Shown: positions 1-5,606 of the stretch, in pieces | How positions within the stretch are numbered: the stretch's first letter is position 1 | Layout of the letters: each line of letters starts with the position of its first letter | Position numbers and translations under genes: made by a program | The notes under the pieces: generated by a model | What the model was told of the DNA's origin: nothing | Database searches by the model: none | The model's input: the letters and a program-made list of their open reading frames with translations, nothing else | NCBI GenBank assembly: GCA_045544655.1 | Contig: JAZPZL010000099.1 | Span: forward strand, 1-15,805 | DNA: 15,805 nucleotides | Reading direction: 5' to 3' | Source of the DNA: RGIG5579 sp045544655 | GTDB taxonomy: Bacteria; Bacillota; Clostridia; Oscillospirales; SIG627

Positions 1-45
1 TTGAGTAGATTTCTTGTCTTCCTAAGACCGCTTGGCCTCCGACTT
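1..45 (-). other. Sequencing-adapter contamination (MGI/BGI DNBSEQ), not genomic
   Basis: Read on the minus strand, bases 45 to 14 begin AAGTCGGAGGCCAAGCGGTC and match, from memory, all 32 bases of the standard MGI/BGI read-1 adapter. Bases 13 to 4 (GAAATCTACT) have exactly the 10-base length of the sample barcode in that adapter design. Bases 3 to 1 (CAA) match the first three bases of the adapter part after the barcode. The join falls directly after an intact asd codon at 48-46, and asd similarity ends there. This is an untrimmed adapter carried into the assembly. It should be masked, and it implies that the left edge of the window is a contig end. Confidence 0.96.
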
Positions 46-195
46 CTCTACGCTTTCTCCGTAGGACTTCCCTGCACTTCTTGCGCTGGCGTAAAGCGCC
101 TCGATCTTAAAATAGGGGTGGTTCTCCAAAAGCGTGATAAATCTCTGTCCTACCATACCGGTAGCACCGATGTTACCAACCTTGATCTGATTCAT
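46..195 (-). CDS. asd: Aspartate-semialdehyde dehydrogenase, N-terminal 50 codons (partial)
   Basis: This enzyme makes L-aspartate 4-semialdehyde from 4-aspartyl phosphate with NADPH in the cytoplasm. It feeds the lysine/diaminopimelate, threonine and methionine pathways. The visible part is the start of the Rossmann fold: the dinucleotide-binding loop GATGMVGQRF (residues 10-19), then LLENHPYF and the SARSAGKSYGE segment typical of the archaeal/fungal-type Asd branch, which is also found in many Firmicutes. The ATG at 195-193 has a strong AGGAGG site five bases upstream. The reading frame runs into adapter sequence at base 45, so the TAG at 24-22 is an artefact and the gene is incomplete rather than broken. 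ArgC shares the fold, but RSAGK fits Asd better. Confidence 0.88.
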
Positions 196-212
196 AATTG
201 CCTCCTATTGCA

Positions 213-260
213 TCAAAAATTACAAAAGCCAATTCCGCCACGATTGTGGTCGGAATTGGC
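213..260 (-). terminator. Intrinsic terminator after rpsU, just upstream of asd
   Basis: On the minus strand the arm GCCAATTCCG (260-251) pairs fully with CGGAATTGGC (237-228). A further CCAC/GTGG stem sits inside it after a single bulged A, and the loop is AATC. A T-rich run, TTTTGTAATTTTT, follows (227-215). The structure lies 64 bases after the rpsU stop and only about 18 bases before the asd start codon. It could be a simple terminator or the terminator half of a leader controlling asd. Confidence 0.85.
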
Positions 261-263
261 GTT

Positions 264-323
264 ACTTCCTGCCGGTCAGGCAAGGAACGGCTTTGTCAAC
301 CGTTTTTGCGCTATCCCGCAAAC
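264..323 (-). other. Intergenic stretch with three small stem-loops before the terminator
   Basis: Between the rpsU stop and the terminator, three short inverted repeats follow one another on the minus strand. TTTGCG/CGCAAA has a 6-base loop (322-305). AACGG/CCGTT has a 9-base loop (304-286). TTCC-TGCC pairs with GGCA-GGAA across one bulge (287-266). The second and third share two bases, so they could be alternative folds. With the terminator this is about 110 bases of possible structured RNA upstream of asd. I do not recognise a lysine riboswitch, T-box or other known leader in it. It may only be the rpsU 3' untranslated region. Confidence 0.35.
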
Positions 324-500
324 TTATTTGAATTTGCGCTTTCTAGCAGCTTCAGCCTTCTTCTTGCGCTTTACGCTGGGCTTTTCATAGCACTCGCGCT
401 TACGAAGTTCGCTTAATACGCCGCTTCTGGCGCACTGGCGCTTAAATCTGCGAATAGCACTGTCGAGCGATTCGTTTTCTTTAACTCTAACTTCTGCCAT
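324..500 (-). CDS. rpsU: 30S ribosomal protein S21
   Basis: This 58-residue, very basic protein is a small-subunit ribosomal protein. In the S21 family it sits near the 3' end of 16S rRNA and helps initiation. The whole family pattern is visible: MAEVRVKENESLDSAIRRFK at the N terminus, then RQCARSGVLSELRKRE, and a lysine/arginine-rich tail ending in ARKRKFK. The length matches the family. The ATG at 500-498 is preceded by GGGAGGG at a six-base spacing. The gene stands alone between two terminators and has its own consensus promoter, so it is transcribed separately from the leuS operon. Confidence 0.97.
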   Translation of the reverse strand: MAEVRVKENESLDSAIRRFKRQCARSGVLSELRKRECYEKPSVKRKKKAEAARKRKFK

Positions 501-563
501 CTTTTTCCCTCCCTTTGCACTTAGCGAAGAGATAAAACAAACCAGTCTTCACGACTAAGGGTT

Positions 564-592
564 ATTATACTCCATCTTTTTGTGTCTGTCAA
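564..592 (-). promoter_or_regulatory. Perfect consensus sigma-A promoter for rpsU
   Basis: On the minus strand TTGACA (592-587) and TATAAT (569-564) are both exact consensus hexamers with an ideal 17-base spacer. Transcription should start near base 556, giving a leader of about 56 bases before the rpsU ATG. The sequence predicts very high basal activity, fitting a ribosomal protein gene. No operator is evident. Confidence 0.93.
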
Positions 593-613
593 TATAATTT
601 TTGCTTTTTATGG

Positions 614-646
614 AAAAAAACACCCGCCAAAAGCTTTTGACGGGTG
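614..646 (-). terminator. Intrinsic terminator at the end of the leuS operon
   Basis: On the minus strand CACCCGTCAAAAG (646-634) pairs with CTTTTGGCGGGTG (633-621), with one G-U wobble. This gives a stem of about 11 pairs with a 4-base loop, followed by seven T residues (620-614). It starts 10 bases after the leuS stop. There is no T-run on the plus-strand side, so it acts only on minus-strand transcription. Confidence 0.95.
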
Positions 647-656
647 AAAAACATCC

Positions 657-3080
657 TTATTTTACGATGATATTAACCAGTTTGTTCTTAACAACGATGG
701 TCTTACGGATCTCGCCCTCTTGCTTTTCAAGGTAAGCGGCGATCTTCTCGTTTGCCAGGACAGCGGCGACGACTGCGTCGTTTTCAAGGTCGGCATCCAT
801 TTCCACGGTGCCACGCATTTTACCGTTGACCTGAACTGCGATGGTAACCTGAGACTCCTTGCACTGATCCTCGGAATAGGTGGGCCAGGGCTCGTAGGCA
901 ATGGTCTTATCGTGACCCAAAACCGCCCAGATCTCCTCTCCTACGTGGGGGATGATACAGGAGAGCATCTTGATAAAGCCTTCTGCATATTCCCTGGGGC
1001 AGGTACCGTTTTTATACACCTCGTTGACGAATACCATCATCTGAGCGATGGCGGTATTGAAGCCCAGTGTTTCAAAGTCGGAGGTAACCTTCTTGACGGT
1101 CTGGTGGTAAACCTTGGTCAGCTTGCCGTCGTTTTCCTCGGTGATATTCTCAGCCTCGGTAAAGAAGTACCAAACGCGGTTGATAAACTTCTTTGCGCCC
1201 TTAACACCGTCTGCAGACCAGGGCTTGGAAGCCTCCAGAGGTCCCATAAACATTTCGTACAAACGCAGGGTATCGGCACCGTACTCGCGTACGATATCGG
1301 AGGGATTTACAACGAATTCGGGGAAACGCTTACCCATCTTAATGCCGTTTGCACCCAGGATCATTCCCTGGTGAACCAGCTTCTTAAAGGGCTCCTTTAC
1401 GGGAGACAAGCCATTATCGTAAAGGAAGCGGTTCCAGATTCTGGAATACATCAGATGACCTACGGCGTGCTCGGGACCGCCGATGTAAAGGTCAACGGGC
1501 ATCCAATGCTCCATCAGCTTCGGATCACAGAACGCCTTTTCGTTATGAGGATCAATGTAACGCAGGAAGTACCAGGAGGAGCCTGCGGAGCCGGGCATGG
1601 TAGAGGTCTCACGAACGCCCTTGATGCCATTCCGGTCGTACTGCTTCCACTCGGTTGCATTCTCCAGAGGTGCTTTACCGCCACGTCCCTTGTAATCCTC
1701 CAGAACGGGAAGAACCAGGGGAAGTTCCTCGTCGGGCAGGAACACCGTTTCACCGTTTTCGGTATAAACACAGGGAACGGGCTCACCCCAGTAACGCTGA
1801 CGGGCAAAGATCCACTCACGGAAGTGGTAGTTGGTCTTGCGTCTTGCAACGCCCAGATCCTCCAGCTTCTTCGTAATGGCTTCCTTTGCTTCTTCAACGG
1901 TCAGTCCGTTAAACTCCTCGGAATTGATCAGCTTACAGCCCTTGCCCAGATAATCCTGCTTTTCAAAGGCACACTCGGAAACGTCGCGTCCCTCGATGAC
2001 CTGAATCATAGGAATGCTGTGGGCGATCGCATACTCAAAGTCACGCTGGTCGTGGCTGGGAACCGCCATAACAGCACCGGTACCGTAGTTGCCCAGAACG
2101 AAGTCGCCGATGAATACGGGAACCTCCTTGCCGTTGACGGGATTGATGGCGTAGACGCCCTTCAAGGGGCAACCGGTCTTGGTCTTGGTGGCATCGGTAC
2201 GGTCCATCTCGCTCTTACCTGCGGCTTCCTTTATGTACGCCAGAACCTCTTCCTTGTTTTCAACCCGGTCAAGAAGCCCCTGAACGATCTTGCCGTCGGG
2301 GGCAAGTACCATAAAGGTGATACCGTAAATGGTTTCGATACAGGTGGTGTAAATGGAGAATTCACCGCCGCCGACCAATTTGAAATCCACCTCAACACCG
2401 GTGGACTTGCCGATCCAGTTGCGCTGCATCTCCTTGGTGGATTCGGGCCAGTCGATCTCATCCAGCCCTTCCAGGAGCTTCTCAGCAAATGCAGGCTGGT
2501 CAATGACCCACTGCATCATCATCTTCTTTACAACGGGATAGCCGCCGCGCTCGGATTTACCGTCAATAACCTCGTCATTTGCCAGAACGGTACCCAATGC
2601 CTCACACCAGTTTACGGGCATTTCAATACGCTTGGCGTAGCCTGCCTCCCAAAGCTTTTTGAAAATCCACTGAGTCCACTTATAGAACTTGGGATCGGAG
2701 GTAGCCACGACCTTGGACCAGTCGTAGTCGAAGCCCAATTCTCTCAGCTGACCGGAGAAAGTTTCAATATTCTTCTCGGTAAAGCCGTTGGGGTGGTTGC
2801 CGGTATCCACTGCGTACTGCTCGGCGGGCAGACCGAAGGAGTCATAGCCCATGGGATGCAAAACGTTGTAGCCCTGCATACGCTTCATACGGGACATAAT
2901 ATCGGTAGCGGTATAGCCCTCGGGGTGACCTGCGTGAAGACCTACGCCGGAGGGATACGGGAACATATCCAGCACGTAATACTTGGGCTTGGAGAAATCC
3001 CAAACGTCGGTATAGAAGGTGTTATTTTCTTCCCAGAATTTTTGCCACTTTTTCTCTATCTCTTTAAATTTGTACTCCAT
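657..3080 (-). CDS. leuS: Leucyl-tRNA synthetase
   Basis: This class I synthetase charges tRNA-Leu with leucine in the cytoplasm and edits mischarged tRNA. The 807 residues span a complete family protein. The HIGH motif appears as HAGH (49-52). The zinc/insert region has WCEALGTVLANDEV (158-171). The CP1 editing domain runs roughly 225-415 with GTGAVMAVPSHDQRDFEY (333-350), keeping the two family aspartates (344, 347). RYWGEPVPC (429-437) and GSAGSSWYFLRYIDP (497-511) mark the catalytic core. The anticodon-binding part includes EYGADTLRLYEMFMGPLEAS, and the C-terminal domain starts near VQVNGKMRG (749-757). KMSKS is KMGKR (581-585), keeping both lysines, and the usual editing TTRPDT is TTCIET (245-250). 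The start has GAGGA seven bases upstream. It is the last gene of the operon, 20 bases after rsfS. Confidence 0.97.
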   Translation of the reverse strand: MEYKFKEIEKKWQKFWEENNTFYTDVWDFSKPKYYVLDMFPYPSGVGLHAGHPEGYTATDIMSRMKRMQGYNVLHPMGYDSFGLPAEQYAVDTGNHPNGFTEKNIETFSGQLRELGFDYDWSKVVATSDPKFYKWTQWIFKKLWEAGYAKRIEMPVNWCEALGTVLANDEVIDGKSERGGYPVVKKMMMQWVIDQPAFAEKLLEGLDEIDWPESTKEMQRNWIGKSTGVEVDFKLVGGGEFSIYTTCIETIYGITFMVLAPDGKIVQGLLDRVENKEEVLAYIKEAAGKSEMDRTDATKTKTGCPLKGVYAINPVNGKEVPVFIGDFVLGNYGTGAVMAVPSHDQRDFEYAIAHSIPMIQVIEGRDVSECAFEKQDYLGKGCKLINSEEFNGLTVEEAKEAITKKLEDLGVARRKTNYHFREWIFARQRYWGEPVPCVYTENGETVFLPDEELPLVLPVLEDYKGRGGKAPLENATEWKQYDRNGIKGVRETSTMPGSAGSSWYFLRYIDPHNEKAFCDPKLMEHWMPVDLYIGGPEHAVGHLMYSRIWNRFLYDNGLSPVKEPFKKLVHQGMILGANGIKMGKRFPEFVVNPSDIVREYGADTLRLYEMFMGPLEASKPWSADGVKGAKKFINRVWYFFTEAENITEENDGKLTKVYHQTVKKVTSDFETLGFNTAIAQMMVFVNEVYKNGTCPREYAEGFIKMLSCIIPHVGEEIWAVLGHDKTIAYEPWPTYSEDQCKESQVTIAVQVNGKMRGTVEMDADLENDAVVAAVLANEKIAAYLEKQEGEIRKTIVVKNKLVNIIVK

Positions 3081-3100
3081 TTTTTCGTCCTCTGTACTTT

Positions 3101-3457
3101 TTAATCTTCTTTTGCTTCAAATTCAATTCTCTCTGCCGCCGACCAAAGCTTCTCCAAATTGAAGAAATCACGGCTGTTGGCATCGAAAATGTGAACGATA
3201 ACGTCGTCGTAATCCACAAGGATCCATCCTCCGCCCTGATATCCTTCCACGCGGGAGGCGGTGATCTCATCCTCTTCCTTCAATTTGTATTCCACCTCGT
3301 CGCAAAGCGCTTTCAGATGGGTGGAGGAGGTTGCGGTTGCGATCACAAAATAGTCTGTGATCACCGTTTCCTCGAACACTTTCAGAATGCTGATCTCTCT
3401 TCCCTTTTTCTCATCCAGAATGGAAGCGATCTTTTTTGCTTTTTCTAATGCTGTCAT
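3101..3457 (-). CDS. rsfS: Ribosomal silencing factor RsfS (Iojap/YbeB family)
   Basis: Members of this family bind ribosomal protein L14 on the 50S subunit and block subunit joining, lowering translation when nutrients are scarce. At 118 residues it is a full-length family member. Visible landmarks are TDYFVIATATSSTHLKALCD (residues 34-53), EGYQGGGWILVDYDDVIVHI (70-89) and the C-terminal FFNLEKLW, equivalent to the family's FY-LE-LW ending. An AAAGGA site lies six bases before the ATG. It follows the nadD-yqeK gene by 16 bases, the conserved Firmicutes order (yqeJ-yqeK-yqeL in B. subtilis). Confidence 0.95.
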   Translation of the reverse strand: MTALEKAKKIASILDEKKGREISILKVFEETVITDYFVIATATSSTHLKALCDEVEYKLKEEDEITASRVEGYQGGGWILVDYDDVIVHIFDANSRDFFNLEKLWSAAERIEFEAKED

Positions 3458-3473
3458 GAAAAATCCTTTCAGG

Positions 3474-4685
3474 TTAATCTATCATTTGTTTCAGATCCGC
3501 CAGTGCCTCTGCTCCCAAGGAGTGGCACGGGATCCTTCGTTCCTTTAAATAATATGCGGTATTTTCCATCACCCGATACACCAGCATATCAAAATACTTC
3601 AGTCTCTCTTCCTTTCCTTGAGGAAGATTTGCATAAAACTCAGAGCGGATCCTTTGGCAAGAATCGTGTTCCCGTGTTTCTTCAATGAAATCCGCGACGT
3701 ACAAAATTTTTTCCTTCAGGGTCATTTTGCTTCTTCCCGTGGTATGGTAGCGAACCGCAAGAACCCCTTCTTCCGAAAGAACGCCTTCTTCTTTTGCAAG
3801 AAGTGCCGCCACTCTTCCGTGAAAAACAGCCGGGATCCGTCGATCCTCCTCCGTCACTCTTTCGCCGTGACCCATCAGAAAGGAAGCCGCTTTTTCATCC
3901 GACCAGCCTTTTGCCAGATCGTGATACAGGGCGGCAAGCGCCATATCTCTCGTATCTCCGTCTGAAAGCTCCAGCAATCTGCAAAGCTCCACGGTTTCCC
4001 GTTCCACTCCCAGCGTGTGGGCAAAGCGACGTGGGGAAAGCTCGGTTTTTCCGCGCTTTAAAAGCTTTGACCTTACCGAGTCGTTGTGAGTAGAGTAAAT
4101 ACCGGTTTCGCAGATCCACTCATTCACCTTCGGTGAAAGGGATCGTGAAAAGCCCCATCGGGCAAGCTCGCGGCGAACATCGGTCGAGGATATTATATAT
4201 GCTTTTTCCTCCAAAAGCAATACGCGCGCCCGAAAATTTTCTTCCAGCCAAGACTTTTTTTCATTCAACTTAGCAAAATCCTCAAAGCGATCCATTACGC
4301 AAAGAGTGCAAAGCTCCAATATGTATTCGAAGCGTCGCCAGGTTTCGAATACCAAAAATTGATCGGTTCCCACGAACAGAAAAATCTCGCTGCCGGGGTG
4401 CGCTTCACGAATCCTTTCTACGGTAAGATAGCTGTAGCAGGTCCCCTGATCCAAAACCTCCCGATCTGATACGCGAATCTTTTCAGACAAGGGCAAAAAG
4501 GCGCGTCTTGCCATTTCAAGACGGTCTTCATCCCGTGCGCCGCCGGAAATCACCTTATGCGGTGCCTTGCCGGAAGGGATCACGTAGAGAAGATCCAATT
4601 CCGCTTTTTCCAAAAAAGCAAGCGCCGCTTTTTCGTGTCCGCGATGAGGCGGATCAAAGGCTCCTCCGAAAATGCCGATCCGCAT
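3474..4685 (-). CDS. nadD: NadD-YqeK fusion: nicotinate-nucleotide adenylyltransferase joined to an HD-domain hydrolase
   Basis: Residues 1 to about 200 are NadD, which adenylates nicotinate mononucleotide with ATP to make deamido-NAD. They carry GIFGGAFDPPHRGH (4-17) with both nucleotidyltransferase histidines (14, 17), PSGKAPHK (37-44), FVGTDQF (104-110) and ISSTDVR (165-171). Residues about 205-403 are a complete YqeK-type HD domain, a family shown to cleave diadenosine tetraphosphate symmetrically. Metal-site candidates are H223, H255-D256, H289, H314 and D332, with RYHTTGRSKM and YVADFIEETRE. B. subtilis encodes these as separate adjacent genes, but here one 403-codon frame has no stop or restart. 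I chose the ATG at 4685 because GIFGG begins right after it; the longer upstream frame lies inside ftsY. It starts one base after the ftsY stop with no clear ribosome site, so translational coupling is likely. Confidence 0.95.
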   Translation of the reverse strand: MRIGIFGGAFDPPHRGHEKAALAFLEKAELDLLYVIPSGKAPHKVISGGARDEDRLEMARRAFLPLSEKIRVSDREVLDQGTCYSYLTVERIREAHPGSEIFLFVGTDQFLVFETWRRFEYILELCTLCVMDRFEDFAKLNEKKSWLEENFRARVLLLEEKAYIISSTDVRRELARWGFSRSLSPKVNEWICETGIYSTHNDSVRSKLLKRGKTELSPRRFAHTLGVERETVELCRLLELSDGDTRDMALAALYHDLAKGWSDEKAASFLMGHGERVTEEDRRIPAVFHGRVAALLAKEEGVLSEEGVLAVRYHTTGRSKMTLKEKILYVADFIEETREHDSCQRIRSEFYANLPQGKEERLKYFDMLVYRVMENTAYYLKERRIPCHSLGAEALADLKQMID

Positions 4686-4686
4686 T

Positions 4687-5598
4687 TTAATCAAACAGGG
4701 CGTTGACGAAGGCTTCGGGATCGAAGGGACGAAGATCGTCGATTCCCTCTCCCACACCGATGAATTTCACGGGAACGCCCAATTCCTTTTTCAGGGAGAA
4801 TACGATGCCGCCCTTTGCGGTGCCGTCAAGCTTTGTTAAAACAAGACCTGTAATTCCCGCACTGCGGCTGAATTCCTTCGCCTGACTGACGGCATTCTGA
4901 CCCGTGGTGGCATCCAGAACCAGAAGCATTTCACGGTCACAGCCGGGAAGCTCGCGATCCAGAACACCGGAGATCTTATGAAGCTCGTTCATCAGATTCT
5001 TCTTGTTGTGGAGTCTGCCTGCAGTATCCACGATCAAAACGTCTGCCTGGCGCTTCTTGGCTGCGGCGGCGGCATCAAATACCACTGCCGCAGGATCGGC
5101 TCCGTCGCCTCCCGAGATCATATCCACGCCCACTCTGTCTGCCCAGATGCCAAGCTGCTCACGGGCGGCGGCACGGAAGGTATCGCCTGCGGCAAGGAGC
5201 ACTTCCTTGCCGTCCTCTTTCAGGTAATTTGCAATTTTTGCAATGGAGGTGGTCTTACCTACTCCGTTGACACCGATCATTAAGATGGAAGAAGGCCGGG
5301 TGGTAAGCTTCAGCTCCAGCCCTTCCTTTTCCAAAAGATCCACCAGGATCTCGCGGAGGGCTTTCTTTGCATCCTCGCCGGACATAATGCGGTCCTCGGT
5401 CACCTTATCACGAAGGCTTTCGATAATATCCATTGCCGTTTCCGCACCGAAATCCGCAAGGATCAGAATTTCTTCCAACTCCTCGTAAAAATCCTCGTCG
5501 ATCTCTCCCGAAAGGGAGCGAAAAAGAGCATCGGCGCGATGCAGGATCGCATTTTTCGTCTTGGTAAGACCTTGCTTTAATTTTTCAAAAAATCCCAT
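4687..5598 (-). CDS. ftsY: Signal recognition particle receptor FtsY
   Basis: FtsY is the membrane-associated GTPase that docks the SRP-ribosome complex at the Sec translocon. The 303 residues form a short N domain followed by a complete G domain: G1 GVNGVGKTT (109-117), DTFRAAAREQ (139-148), DTAGRL (191-196), TKLDGTAKGG (255-264) and GVGEGIDDLRPF (281-292). There is no long acidic A domain, as in many Firmicutes; the basic, amphipathic start MGFFEKLKQGLTKTK probably contacts the membrane. I prefer ATG at 5598 over GTG at 5610 because MGFFEKLK is the usual family start, though neither site has a strong ribosome-binding sequence. It starts eight bases after the smc stop. Confidence 0.96.
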   Translation of the reverse strand: MGFFEKLKQGLTKTKNAILHRADALFRSLSGEIDEDFYEELEEILILADFGAETAMDIIESLRDKVTEDRIMSGEDAKKALREILVDLLEKEGLELKLTTRPSSILMIGVNGVGKTTSIAKIANYLKEDGKEVLLAAGDTFRAAAREQLGIWADRVGVDMISGGDGADPAAVVFDAAAAAKKRQADVLIVDTAGRLHNKKNLMNELHKISGVLDRELPGCDREMLLVLDATTGQNAVSQAKEFSRSAGITGLVLTKLDGTAKGGIVFSLKKELGVPVKFIGVGEGIDDLRPFDPEAFVNALFD

Positions 5599-5606
5599 AG
5601 TTATTC

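Noticed and set aside
22..195. asd as a truncated pseudogene with an early TAG stop
   Set aside because: The stop lies inside adapter sequence (1-45). The genomic part (46-195) is an intact frame.
294..299. TTGACA on the minus strand as a promoter for asd
   Set aside because: No -10-like hexamer occurs 15-19 bases downstream; that stretch is GC-rich.
1..390. Plus-strand open frame of 129 codons at the left edge
   Set aside because: It starts in adapter, then runs antisense to asd and rpsU and across a terminator. No ribosome site or family resemblance.
525..559. Stem-loop in the rpsU leader (CTTAG/CTAAG plus GAAGA/TCTTC)
   Set aside because: The predicted transcription start near 556 cuts into the left arm, and the internal loop and large terminal loop make it weak.
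720..3104. Plus-strand open frame of 794 codons opposite leuS
   Set aside because: It mirrors leuS exactly, and its length comes from leuS codon choice (few TTA, CTA or TCA codons). No recognisable protein, and leuS has all its motifs.
4686..4757. Upstream extension of NadD by 24 codons
   Set aside because: The extra residues lie inside ftsY in another frame, and the conserved NadD fold begins at the ATG at 4685.
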